DNA from: Rutidosis leptorrhynchoides
Lineage: Eukaryota; Streptophyta; Magnoliopsida; Asterales; Asteraceae
Length of the DNA: 64,000 nucleotides
NCBI RefSeq assembly: GCF_046630445.1
Contig: NC_092335.1
Location: forward strand, 627,409,501-627,473,500
Direction of reading: 5' to 3'
Shown here piece after piece: positions 50,338 through 61,799 of the stretch. Made by a program: the position numbers and the translations under genes. The stretch's first letter is position 1, and each line of letters begins with the position of its first letter. The notes beneath the pieces are model-generated. The model made no database searches. It worked only from the letters and a program-made list of their open reading frames with translations, and had not been told where the DNA came from.

Positions 50338-51861
50338 AAAGCCGATACTGGAGGTTCAGGAGCATCATCATCTAGACGACCAGCACCAGCACCAGAACCA
50401 GAATCAGAAATGCAACACGAACAAGAACCACAACAGGAACAACAACAACAGCCTGATCAGCACATACCTTATTATGATCCGGTACAGTTTGTTGATGAAT
50501 TCATAGTATTCCCAATGAGGCCGCCAGTAGAATTCCCAACGATTCCTGAGCACACTCTACATCCTAATCTGAGATTTGATAGAAGATGGAGAGATTACGA
50601 GACATATCAAAGGAACAAATTCAAATTGGTAACAAAAAATGTAGAGGTGCCAAGGGTAATCGATTGGGCCCCTTTGGAAACGGTCCATCTAGCTGACCGT
50701 GTTAGACAGCTTTTAGTTCAAAGGTATGGCAGTTCTTCTTTTACAGATTGGGAACGTCTTTTCACCATTCGTAGACCTGCATATAAGGAATGGTGTGTTG
50801 AGTTGATGAGTACTGTATCACTTGATACAAATATAGTTAGAATAGATGACAGAAGATTTCTTAGGTTTATCCTTGGCGGTAGGATGTACAGAATGTCCAT
50901 GCTGGACATGGCCAGGGCCTTACAGATATATACTCCTGGTGAGTTGCTATTACCCGATTGTACAAACTTGATTCATTATGGTGAACGGGTAGATAGTAAC
51001 TTTGACGCCGACGCCATTTGGAGGCGTATGTCACATTTTGATGTTTTTACACGAGCAGGAGGACACTCCTATACACATATTGACAGAGCCGAGCTTCGTA
51101 TTATTCATAGATTTTTGGCTAACTCGATTACACAAAGAGGTCATAATAAAGAAAAAATTACCTTATATGATTTATTCTACCTAAAGTGTATTCGGGATCC
51201 TAGAAGCTTTGTCAATATCCCTTACTGTGTTGCTTTTTATTTATCTAAAATGGTAGAGGGAATGCAGAACGGGAGTATAATAGGAGGAGGTATTTTTGTT
51301 ACTCTTATTGGAGAGTATTTAGGTGTTGATAGGAACCAAGGGGGTCCATTACAGATTTGTAGAGAACAGGTTGAGCCCTTAGGATTGAAAGTTTATGTGG
51401 GTGCTAAGGTATTGAAAAGTAGACGTAACCAGGCAGTACCCTATGAGGGATCTCATCCTCAGGTAGAGAGAGGCTCAGACGAGGAAATGGAGGAGGCGGA
51501 AGACATTAGGGTTGTCTTTCGAGATGCTATTCTTGACGTCCACGTTCGTATAGATGAGGAAGCAATGACGAACGCGGCAAGACATAGTATGTATGAGCAG
51601 TGGAACTTCGAGCGAGTATACGAGGATTATAGGCGACGCCAACACGATAGCTGGTTAGTTCATCAGCACCAAATCATGAGCCAGCTATCATATCAGGTAC
51701 CAAATAACTATGTACCTACGCGACCTGCTCATTTTCCGCCACATAGCCTCGATATCAGACCACCCTTTAACCGGTATGACTATAACCAAGCCTATCAAAA
51801 CACCTATAACCAACAATGGAACCCACCTGACGAGATGAACTGGAACCCATATCTAGACTGA
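50338..51861 (+). CDS. ATHILA ORF1-like gene, open exon 2, element D
   Basis: Exon 2 begins after the TTTTGCAG acceptor at 50330-50337 and is open for 507 codons to TGA at 51859. Exon 1 is lost with the 5' deletion, so there is no good start codon of its own. The first 45 residues are Pro/Gln/Glu-rich. The core has LRFDRRWRDYETYQ, YGSSSFTDWERLFTIRRP, YKEWCVELMSTVS, FLANSITQRGHNKEKITLYD and GGGIFVTLIGEYLGVD. An acidic DEEMEEAED follows, and a Tyr/Pro/Asn-rich tail ends WNPYLD. It is clearly homologous but not identical to the copies at 10464 and 56572. The resemblance is to plant ATHILA ORF1 proteins; the function is unknown. No signal peptide or membrane segment is evident. Confidence 0.75.
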   Translation, partial: KADTGGSGASSSRRPAPAPEPESEMQHEQEPQQEQQQQPDQHIPYYDPVQFVDEFIVFPMRPPVEFPTIPEHTLHPNLRFDRRWRDYETYQRNKFKLVTKNVEVPRVIDWAPLETVHLADRVRQLLVQRYGSSSFTDWERLFTIRRPAYKEWCVELMSTVSLDTNIVRIDDRRFLRFILGGRMYRMSMLDMARALQIYTPGELLLPDCTNLIHYGERVDSNFDADAIWRRMSHFDVFTRAGGHSYTHIDRAELRIIHRFLANSITQRGHNKEKITLYDLFYLKCIRDPRSFVNIPYCVAFYLSKMVEGMQNGSIIGGGIFVTLIGEYLGVDRNQGGPLQICREQVEPLGLKVYVGAKVLKSRRNQAVPYEGSHPQVERGSDEEMEEAEDIRVVFRDAILDVHVRIDEEAMTNAARHSMYEQWNFERVYEDYRRRQHDSWLVHQHQIMSQLSYQVPNNYVPTRPAHFPPHSLDIRPPFNRYDYNQAYQNTYNQQWNPPDEMNWNPYLD

Positions 51862-53963
51862 TTTAGTTCCATTTGGTTATTTTTATGATTTTTATGTTTT
51901 TATCTTTTGACTTTTTCATGTTTAAACTTATGTTATTGGATATATTTGTGTAATTTTTATTATTTTATTATTATTGTGTACTAATATTTCATATTTAGAA
52001 TTTGAAAGTGGGATATTAAGTCCCATTTCAAATTGCCATGCATGATTATATTTGTATGTATGTATATTGTCAATTGTACAAAACAGGGTAAAACAGCGCA
52101 TTTTCAAAGACTGGCATTAAGTTCAGCAAAAGCTACTAATTTTGACGACAAGATGACAAATAAATGTGATGTAACAACAGACGAAATGAACAAATGATAT
52201 GCACCATTTATCATTCAGCAAACAAACGCCAATATGTTTGGAAACTTTGGTAAAATTTAATCATTTCTACGCTAATCACCCTCAATAATTAAAATTGTAC
52301 TGATTTCTTGCAAATGAGGGCATTGCAAGATCTTAAGTGTGGGAAGGGGTTAAATTCTTTCGGATTTTTAAAATTTTTATCTTTATACACTTGGTTACCA
52401 TTAAAAATACTAGTAACGTAGTAGTTGTATTAGAATCTAGTGCTCTCTGATAATAAAGAACAGCCATAGTCTTATATACTGACTACCCAATTCTAGTAAA
52501 AATTTTCAAAATTTTCAATTAAATGAACTCAAAATCATGTTTATACATATTTATGAACGATAAAACTAGGTGTTAACACCGAAATTATTGTTACTTCGGA
52601 AAGGACATAAATTGAAAAACAAACCAAAATGTTAAAATTCATTTAAAATGGAATAGAGAACAATAAAAAGAAAAATAAAAGCCAAGTGTGGGAAAAATTA
52701 CCAAGTTATCTTAAACATATGTCACATATTTCTGTAACAAATAACTGAAAATACTTTTGCTTTGGACTAAACTAAACTATTTTACCCGATGAAAGAAAAG
52801 AAGAGATGGATCTACACGATGAATCAATTCCATCATTAAAAGGAAGTAAAGTCTTCCGAAAAAGAAACGCGCTTCTTGAGTTAGGTCATGAAGTTGTCGT
52901 CCAGACCAGCTGTAGGTTGACGAAAAACCTAGAAAAGTCATCACTAAAATCAGCAGGAAATCCACGGACCTCAGCATCAAACAGGGTCGCCAAGTGGTCA
53001 GATTTATCCTAACCATGAGAAGGATTTATCTCATAAAATGGGGGGGGGGGGCACCGTGCAAATTAGCTGGATAAGACTAATGAATCAGATCCCCAGAAAG
53101 GATAATCTCCTTAAAGATAAAAAATCAGCTTTTAAGCCTGATATTACTCAATCCTAGAGATTGACCTTAAAGATTGAGAATTCAAACTCATGGAATTCAA
53201 TGATATCTAAACTCGAGCTTGAACGAGAAAATATTTTGATCAAAATTACAAACCGATTTGTTTTCTGAAAACCCTATTTTCAATGCGTTCATTACAATTG
53301 AACGTAAAATCCTAGGAATTCACCTGGAATTCATTAGGTCACCTGAACCAAATCGGGTGTCAACCGTAAGAACGGTGGTTGCATAGCATGGTCGAAGACA
53401 GGACCTTGTAACAGCCGAAAAATCATAAGGGTGAGCTTTACTATTGCTCCTACCAAGGATAGTAATTGCGTCCGACACGTTATAGATCATAATTAAAAGC
53501 ATGTCAGGGGACATTGCCTTAACAGTTGCTTGTTCAACGCTTTCCTTTACAACCGGACGGTAGTGTATCGAAAGGTAATATACGGGACAAGTAAACTGGA
53601 CGTGTTACTTTCCTAATACAAGGTTAGCAAGTGGGTGACACAAAACCGCAAGTTTTGAGCTAAAATTTTCAAATCTGAAACCCACCAAGCCCACAAAAAT
53701 ATTTTGCAAACACCGGTGAAGGGTTATTCCGGAAAACTTATCTAGGGTAAAAACTAGATTTAATTTTCAAAAGATCAAATGTTTTCATAAAGATCCAATT
53801 TCCTTAATGGATCTAAATTTTTATAGTCATGTGAGACTGTAAACCATATCGTTACTACCATTGTTTATACCGCCGTATAGAAATCACTGATGTACAAAGT
53901 GTGAAGAATAAAGAAGTGATTCTAGTATTTCAAGACGATATTGCTTGAGGACAAGCAACGCTC
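51862..53963 (+). other. 3' noncoding region of element D
   Basis: Close match to 143-2200, with AAGTGTGGG motifs near 52337 and 52684 and the conserved island at 52806. No gene. Confidence 0.65.
52806..53012 (+). other. Conserved island with a 68-codon frame (copy 3)
   Basis: Open in this copy; nearly identical to 1048-1254. Confidence 0.4.
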
Positions 53964-53978
53964 AAGTGTGGGAATATT
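53964..53978 (+). other. Polypurine tract of element D
   Basis: AAGTGTGGGAATATT directly before the LTR start at 53979. Confidence 0.75.
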
Positions 53979-55974
53979 TGATAATGCTAAAAACGAACAT
54001 ATATTTCATAGCATTATTCCTCAAGAAAGACAAGCTTTTAGTTGCAATTGTTCTATTTAAAAGTGATATTCGTTTAAATAATAAAAGGTGAAGACAAAAG
54101 ACAGATTCGACGAATTGAAGACGCAAACGACCAAAAAGCTCAAAAGTACAAAATACAATCAAAGAGGTTCCAATTATTGATAAGAAACGTCTCGAAATTA
54201 CAAGAGTACAAGATTCAAAACGCAAAGTACAAGATATTAAATTGTACGCAAGGACGTTCGAAAATCCGGAACCGGGACCAGAGTCAACTCTCAACGCTCG
54301 ACGCAACGGACTAAAAATTACAAGTCAACTATGCACATAAATATAATATAATATTTAAATAATTCTTATAATTATTTATATATTATAATAAATAATAAAA
54401 ATCCGTCGTCAAGAAAGACTCCAAAGTTTGTGAGCTGTAATTTCAAACTCCGCGACTCGCGGAATTTGAAGGCAAAAAATGCCGCGAGTCGCGGAGCCCC
54501 AAATTCTGAAACTCCCTATAAAGCCAACCGAATTCTGATCATTTTTCAAAACATATATCCATCCATCTCTCTATCTATATCGTAATATTTATATTTATAA
54601 TTTATATTTTAATTTTAATTTTAATTATAATTCTAATAATAAGGGTATGTTAGCGAATGTTGTAAGGGTGTAAGTCAAAATTCTGTCCGTGTAACGCTAC
54701 GCTATTTTTAATCATTGTAAGTTATCTTCAACCTTTTTATATTAATGTCTCGTAGCTAAGTTATTATTATGCTTATTTAATCCGAAGTAATCATGATGTT
54801 GGGCTAATTACTAAAATTGGGTAATTGGGCTTTGTACCATAATTGGGGTTTGGACAAAAGAACGACACTTGTAGAAATTAGACTATGGGCTATTAATGGA
54901 CTTTATATTTGTTTAACTAAATGATAGTTTGTTAATGTTAATATAAAAATTTACAATTGGGCGTCCCTATAAATTACCATATACACTCGATCGGACACGA
55001 TGGGCGGGGTATTTATATGTACGAATAATCGTTCATTTAACCGGACACGGGAATGGATTAATAGCCACTAAAATAATTAAAACAGGGGTGAAATTATGTA
55101 CAAGGACACTTGGTATAATTGATAACAAAATATTAAAACCTTGGGTTACACTCAGTCGACATCCTGGTGTAATTATTAAACAAAGTATTAAAATCTTGTT
55201 ACAGTTTAAGTCCCCAATTAGTTGGAATATTTAACTTCGGGTATAAGGATAATTTGACGAGGACACTCGCACTTTATATTTATGACTGATGGACTGTTAT
55301 GGACAAAAACCAGACGGACATATTAAATAATCCAGGACAAAGGACAATTAACCCATGGGCATAAAACTAAAATCAACACGTCAAACATCATGATTACGGA
55401 AGTTTAAATAAGCATAATTCTTTTATTTTATATTTAATTTCCTTTATTTTATATTTAATTGCACTTCTAATTATCGCATTTTTATTGTTATTGTATTTAA
55501 TTGCACTTTTAATTATCGTATTTTTTAATTATCGCAAGTTTATTTTATCGCACTTTTATTTTTCGCAATTTCATTATCGTTATTTACTTTACGCTTTAAA
55601 TTAAGTCTTATATTTATTTATTATTTTACATTTGGTTTTAACTGCGACTAAAGTTTTAAAATCGACAAACCGGTCATTAAACGGTAAAAACCCCCCTTTA
55701 TAACAATAATATTACTTATATATATATTTGTATTATTATAAAAGTAAACTAATATAGCGTTAAGCTTTGATTAAAAGATTCCCTGTGGAACGAACCGGAC
55801 TTACTAAAAACTACACTACTGTACGATTAGGTACACTGCCTATAAGTGTTGTAGCAAGGTTTAAGTATATCCATTCTCTAAATAAATAAATATCTTGTGT
55901 AAAATTGTATCGTATTTAATAGTATTTCCTGCTAAAATTAATAGCTATTTTATATACACCTCGCATACACATCA
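53979..55974 (+). repeat. 3' LTR of element D
   Basis: 1996 bp, TGATAATGC to ACACATCA. Closest to LTR A in its first part; the middle (about 54905-55330) is closer to the 17251-element LTR, for example in the segment from CTTTATATTTG through ACCAGACGG. This suggests a recombinant LTR. Confidence 0.8.
54448..54523 (+). promoter_or_regulatory. Palindrome pair plus TATA box, LTR D
   Basis: CTCCGCGACTCGCGGA (54448-54463) and CCGCGAGTCGCGG (54482-54494). CTATAAAG starts at 54516, 21 bases later. Confidence 0.7.
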
Positions 55975-56571
55975 GTGATAATTACCAATATTTTACCTAA
56001 TTTGATTTTGTTAATTTCTAGTGTAATTAGTGTTAAATTGTTAGTATTTTATGCATGTATAACCTAGATTGATGCTATTTAACATGATTTGAAGCCAAAA
56101 ACTTCAAAATTTTTAGAAACCTAGGGTTTGTGTTCTTGAGCAATTTGGGGCTTTTTGATATAAACAGGTTATGGCCGATTTTTGTCATGAATTATTGCTA
56201 AATTAAGTAGTGTAACATATTTAGGTAGTTAAATGATCCAAACTTCGATCCTAAACATGATTTTTGAGAATTAAAGTGGACTTTTTAAGTCTAAAATTCA
56301 TGAACTTGATTAATTTGATATAAAAGCCATTTGAAACTTATTTAATTGTTAGTAATGACTATTTTGACATGTTATTTAAGTTAAATGCTTATGAACTTTG
56401 TATACATTTTCATATAGGCTTATTTGAAAAAGTGTAGAATTAATAAAATTGTGAAAATGTGTATAAGTTTAATTTTGATTTAACTGGTTATTGTAATTGT
56501 TTCAAGTTGTTATTTTGCTAACACTAATGCATATTTGGATGCACAAATTTTGTGTTTAATGTGTTTTGCAG
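55975..56571 (+). other. Intron remnant of the ORF1-like gene, element X
   Basis: Matches the intron at 9867-10463 along its whole length and ends in the same TTTTGCAG acceptor. Its conservation in three elements argues that splicing is a real feature of the gene. Confidence 0.7.
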
Positions 56572-58098
56572 AAAACCGATACTGCTGGTGATTCATCATC
56601 ATCTAGACAACCACAACAAGAACCTGAACCAGAATATGAGCCGCAATACGAGCCAGAACCAGAACAAGAACCACAACAGGAACAACAACATCAGCCTGAT
56701 CAACATGTACCTTATTATGATCCGCTACAGTTTGTTGATGACTTCATAGTATTTCCGATGCATCCGCCAGTAGAATACCCAACGATTCCTGAACACACGT
56801 TGCATCCTAATCTGAGATTCGATAGAAGCTGGAGAGATTACCCAACATATCAAAGTAACAAATTCAAACTGATACCGAAAAATATAGAAGTGCCGAGGGT
56901 AATCGATTGGGAGCCTTTGGAAAGGGTCCAACTTACTAACTCAGTTAGACAGCATTTGATCCAAAGGTATGGCAGCTCTTCTTTTCACGATTGGGAACGT
57001 CTATTCACCATTCGTAGACCTATATATAAGGAATGGTGTATTGAGCTTATGAGTACTATAGCATTAAATGCAAATGTAGATAGGCTAGATGATAGAAGTT
57101 TTCTTAGGTTTATACTTGGCCGTAGGATGTACAGGATGTCCATGATGGAAATGGCCAGGGCTTTGCAGATATATACTCCTAGTGAATTGCTACTACCCGA
57201 TTGTATGAATTTGATTTATCGTGGTGAAAGGGTAGATAGGAATTTTGACGCGAACGCCGTCTGGAGGTGTATGTCAAACTATAATGTTTTTACACTGGGA
57301 GGAAAACACTCCTACTTACATATTAACAAAGCCGAGCTTCGTATAATTCATAGATTTTTGGCTAACTCGATTACACAGAGGGGTCACAACAAGGAGAAAA
57401 TGACCTTACATGATTTATTTTACCTAAAGTGTATTCGAGACCCAAGAAGCTTTGTTAATATCCCTTACCGTGTTGGTTTTTATTTGTCTAAGATGGTGGA
57501 AGGAATACAGGAAGGGGGAATAATAGGAGGAGGTATTTTTGTTACTCTCATTGGAGAGTATTTAGGTGTAGATAGGGACCAAGGGGGTTCACTTTTGGAA
57601 TGTAGGGAACAGGTTGAGCTTTTAGGATTGAAGGTCTATCAGGGTGCTAAGGTATTAAAGAGCAAACGAAACCAGGCAGTACCCTATGAAGGTCATCATC
57701 CTCAAGTAGAGAGAGTTTCAGATGAGGAAATGGAGGAAGCAGATGACATTAGGGATGTCATTAGGGAGGCTATGACTGACGTCTACCAGCGTGTAGATGA
57801 GGTAGATATGACAAACGCGAAGAGATTTCGTCGAATGGAGCAGTGGCAAGCCCGGAATGATTACGAGCATTCCAGGCAACGACAGCATGATAGATGGGAC
57901 TATCATCAGCGTCAGATTATGAGCCGGCTGTCACCTCAGGATCACTACATTCCGACCCGACCCGCTTACTATCCTCCACACCAGCCCGAGATGAGACCAC
58001 CATATACTCTCTACGACCCTAACCAGGCCTATCAGTACACCTATCACCAACCATGGAACCCGGACGATGACATGAACTGGAACCCCTATCCAGATTGA
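56572..58098 (+). CDS. ATHILA ORF1-like gene, open exon 2, element X
   Basis: Open for 508 codons from the acceptor to TGA at 58096; no stops or frameshifts. It is nearly identical to the broken copy in element C and more distant from D. The first 55 residues are dominated by Gln/Glu/Pro repeats of the EPEPEYEPQYEPEPEQEP kind. The core motifs (YKEWCIELMSTIA, SITQRGHNKEKMTLHD, GGGIFVTLIGEYLGVD) and the Pro/Tyr tail ending WNPYPD are present. Exon 1 has been removed by the deletion at 50060, so this copy is probably not expressed in native form. The product is described only as ATHILA ORF1-like; I cannot say whether it acts as a gag accessory, envelope-like or other protein. Confidence 0.75.
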   Translation, partial: KTDTAGDSSSSRQPQQEPEPEYEPQYEPEPEQEPQQEQQHQPDQHVPYYDPLQFVDDFIVFPMHPPVEYPTIPEHTLHPNLRFDRSWRDYPTYQSNKFKLIPKNIEVPRVIDWEPLERVQLTNSVRQHLIQRYGSSSFHDWERLFTIRRPIYKEWCIELMSTIALNANVDRLDDRSFLRFILGRRMYRMSMMEMARALQIYTPSELLLPDCMNLIYRGERVDRNFDANAVWRCMSNYNVFTLGGKHSYLHINKAELRIIHRFLANSITQRGHNKEKMTLHDLFYLKCIRDPRSFVNIPYRVGFYLSKMVEGIQEGGIIGGGIFVTLIGEYLGVDRDQGGSLLECREQVELLGLKVYQGAKVLKSKRNQAVPYEGHHPQVERVSDEEMEEADDIRDVIREAMTDVYQRVDEVDMTNAKRFRRMEQWQARNDYEHSRQRQHDRWDYHQRQIMSRLSPQDHYIPTRPAYYPPHQPEMRPPYTLYDPNQAYQYTYHQPWNPDDDMNWNPYPD

Positions 58099-59260
58099 CA
58101 TAGTTCCTGTTGGTGATTTCTATGATTTTTATTATTTATTATTTTTATTTATTTATGTTTAAACATATGATATTATGATACATTAATGTATTGTTTAATA
58201 TTTTTATTATTTGGTACTAATATTTCATATTTGATCTGAAAGTGGGATTTTAAGTCCCATTTTAAATTACCATGCATGTTTATAATTGTATGTATGTATA
58301 TTGTCAATTGTACACAACAGGGTAAAACAGCGCATTTTCAAAGACTGTCATTAAGTTCAGCAAAAGCTACTAGTTTTGACGACAAAACGAAAAACAAATG
58401 TGATGTAACAACAAGACGGAATGAACAAATGATGTGCACCATTTATCATTCAACAAACAAACGCCAATATGTTTGGAAACTTTGGTAAAATTAAATCATT
58501 TTTCTACGCTAATCACCCTCAATAATTTAAATTGTTACTGATTTCTTGCAAATGAGGGCATTGCAAGATCTTAAGTGTGGGAAGGGGTTAAATTCTTTCG
58601 AATTTTTAAAATTTTTGACTTATACACTTGGTTACCATTAAAAATACTAGTAACGCAGTAGTTGTATTTGAATCTAGTGCTCTCTGATAATAAAGAACAG
58701 CCCTAGTCTTATATACTGACTACCCAATTCTAGTAAAATTTTTCAAAATTTTCAATTAAATGAACTCAAAATCATGTTTATACATATTTATGAACGATAA
58801 AACTAGGTGTTAATACCGAAATTATTGTTACCTCGGAAAGGACATAAATTGAGAAACAACTCAAAATGTTAGAATTCATTTAAAATGGAATAGAGGACAA
58901 TAAAAAGGCAAAGAAAGGAAAATAAAAGTCAAGTGTGAGAAAAATTTACCAAGTTTTTTAAAACATATATCACATATTTTGTACAAAGATACTTTTGTTT
59001 TGGACAAAATTAACCATTTTACCCGAAAAACTGTAATATATTTGAAAGAAAGATGGATCTACACGATGAATCAATTCCATCATTAAAAGGAAGTAAAGTC
59101 TTCCAAAAAAGAAACGCGCTTCTTGATTTAGGTCATGAAGTTGTCATCCAGATCAGCTGTAGGTTGACGAAAAATCAAGAAAAGTCATCTCTAAAATCAG
59201 CAGGAAATTCACGGACCTCAGCATCAAACAGGGTCGCCAAGTGGTCAGACTTATCCTAAC
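58099..59260 (+). other. 3' noncoding region of element X, cut by an insertion
   Basis: Follows the family sequence to 59260, just past the stop of the conserved island, where the LTR at 59261 begins. Confidence 0.65.
59053..59259 (+). other. Conserved island with a 68-codon frame (copy 4)
   Basis: Open in this copy; its stop codon lies at the insertion point of the next element. Confidence 0.4.
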
Positions 59261-61768
59261 TGTAACGACCCGACCAAAACCGTTATTGACGGCGCCGTTA
59301 ACTTAGGTCCCTTTGCGTGGTCGTAGTCCCTATATGAGACTCGTTTGACCAAAATTATGTCGCATTCATTTGAAAGGTACAAGACTTGCAAGTTTAGTTT
59401 ACAAAACCGTTCGACAACAAGTCTGAGTTTACAAAAGTCATAAAGTATAAATGAAATAACTTGCGACATAATTAGTTTAAAAACACAGTTGCTATAAATA
59501 GCGTAAGTATGTAAACAAAAGTTTGAATCCAAAGGTGCTATCACTAGCGTATGTATGTATGTATGTATCTTGACTCCAAGCAAATAATCAGAGTGTATGC
59601 ATGTATGTTTGACCCCAAGCAAGTATGAGTGTACGCGGAAGCATGTATCAAATAGCCAAGTATGAACCTGAGAAAACATATAGAAAACTGTCAACGAAAA
59701 ACGTTGGTGAAATCATAGGTGTTTGTAATAAACGTTGTTTTTGAACCACAAGATTTAGTATTCCCATAGTTGATTATCAAAATCGTTTGCATTCCAAAAG
59801 TATTGTTCGCGAGCACCCAATTATCAAGACTTAACGTTTCCTTCCATAGAACCCCATCACAATAGTGTTAGAACATACACTGTTTCTCGAAAATATATTT
59901 CATCCGTAGACGGTAGCGAACCGTCCGTAATGAGGGTTTGTCAAACCCGTATGGCCACACAATATAAGTTCTCGCTTACACCCTGCAAGTGTAACTAATG
60001 ATAATCGAATTGAGGATTTTTGTTCTAACTCGCTGTGGAATGTTTGTTTTCCTTGTACTTGTGTTCAAAGTATAAAAGTAAGTATTACAAAATGTAACAA
60101 AGTATATGTTTCTCAGCCCACAATTTAAAAGTATAAAAAGTTGTTGAAAAGGTGGGACTATGATCTCACCTCGAGTGCACGAGTATAAAAGTACTTCACA
60201 AAGTAACGTATGCATGAAAGTTGCTTAGCCTTGACCTAAACAAGTAAGTTGTATCAATTAACCGGTTACGATACAAGGTCGGGTGAAATGTGTTCAATTA
60301 GTCCTATGGCTCGTTACGACTCGATTAAATATAGCATGTGAATCAATTTGTCAAGTTTCATACAAGAATCACGTATAAAAGCATGTTAGAATGATTGTAT
60401 AAAAGTTTGGTTAAGTTTGACTAAAAGTCAAACTTGGTCAAAGTCAACGAAAAAGTCAACACGTTCGGGTCGGGTCCCGGACTATTTTTCTATGCTAGTT
60501 ATTCATATACAAGTATATTAAAACAAGTTTCATGTGAATCGGAGGTCGATAGCTAGTCAAACATTTCGCGTGAAAAGCGCCAAACAAAGCAGAATCTGGC
60601 CAGGCCAATCCGCGCGCCGCGCGGGGATGGGGCGCGCCGCGCCACCATCTGGGCAGAGATTTCTGGTCAGTTTTTCAAAGTATGCACGAACCAAACATCA
60701 AACATTCACCATTTATGATCCGCAAACAACCAAAACATGTATCTTATATCGTCGAAAAGGTATTTTGACGAGGAATACAACTAACCACATATCATCAATC
60801 AAAAACATCATTTACAATAACCGAAAACTCGTCAATTGATCAAGAAAGGTTTATTTTCAAAGTTTCAAGTTCGTAAAACGTATTTTATGATTCGGGAATC
60901 CAATTTACACATACGATATGCCGTTTCGAAGGTAATTAAGCATACATTACAACTAATCACTAACAATTAACATTCCATGGCATTCAAGCATCAAAAGTTC
61001 ATGTCAAGAACTATCAAACCCTAGTCAAACATCACAAAATCAATATTCATGTTTTTGAAGTTTTCTTAATCAACCTACGCATCAAAACGAAGCTAGTGAT
61101 ACTAGTAACACAATTAAAACATGCACTTTAACAATCTAACAACATTAACTCATCCAAAATCAAGGATTAAGCACACCCATTTCAAGTTCATGCTAGTTAC
61201 TCCAAAAACAACAAATCGAGCAAACCAAACATATATTCATGTTAGACTTGAGCCATAGACACTAACTAACACCATTTCAAATCAAAAACACGAATTTAGA
61301 GAAATCTAGAGTTTTAGAAATGTTACCCAAACGAGATGAAGTTGGTATCAAATTGTAGAGGATGAAGAGAGGATTCCAAATATGTAATTTGTTTTGAAGT
61401 TTGCTTCCAATCCCGAATTTAGATGATGATTCTATGAAGTTGGGGTTTGTGTGTGTGTTCTTGCTAGAGAGAAAGAGAGAGAGATGGAGGGATTGAATGG
61501 TGGTGATTGGGGTGGACTAGTTGACCTAGTCAACTAGTTTGCCCCGTGTCAATTTTAGTCCCTCGAGTTTAGAAGCGGGTGCGGGATTTAACCAAACGAA
61601 TATTTTAAAAAAAAAACGCTCGAGTAGACGAGTGATGTTATAATTAAATAACGAGAATATTATAAACGTTAGTCAACGAAAATTGGGAATTTAAATAGCG
61701 AAAGATATTATTAAAAAAAAAAAGACGGTGTTAAAAATAAATTTAACGGAAAAACGCGGGATGTTACA
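59261..61768 (-). repeat. 3' LTR of the minus-strand element
   Basis: 2508 bp with ends TGTAACGACCC and GGGATGTTACA (plus strand). The first 22 bases recur at 63979. It contains a GTAT microsatellite near 59550 and a GC-rich palindrome pair at 60610. No gene is supported inside. Confidence 0.88.
60610..60643 (-). promoter_or_regulatory. GC-rich palindrome pair in the chromovirus-type LTR
   Basis: CCGCGCGCCGCGCGG (60610-60624) and GGCGCGCCGCGCC (60631-60643), each perfectly symmetrical around one base, six bases apart. They stand out in AT-rich surroundings. No TATA box at the fixed distance was identified on the minus strand. Confidence 0.55.
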
Positions 61769-61799
61769 TTATCCACACCTCAAAAGAAATTTCGTCCCG

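Larger units (their letters stand above)
50061..55974 (+). mobile_element. Athila-like element D, 5' deleted
   Basis: Contains the end of the ORF1-like intron, exon 2, the 3' noncoding region, a polypurine tract and a complete 3' LTR. Its LTR palindromes are of the CTCCGCG type while the truncated LTR at 49444 is of the CATGCGATCGCATG type, so the two LTRs belong to different insertions. The right duplication would be GTGAT (55975-55979), which is present at the homologous intron position in element C (near 9867). Confidence 0.7.
49444..59260 (+). mobile_element. Athila-like element X, with element D nested in its intron
   Basis: Visible parts are a truncated 5' LTR (49444-50060), a fragment of the ORF1-like intron (55975-56571), exon 2 (56572-58098) and 3' noncoding DNA to 59260, where another element is inserted. 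Between 50061 and 55974 lies element D, whose 3' LTR ends in X's intron. The left flank is ACGAG; the right end is outside the window. A deletion from X's LTR microsatellite into D's intron explains the join at about 50060. Confidence 0.65.
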
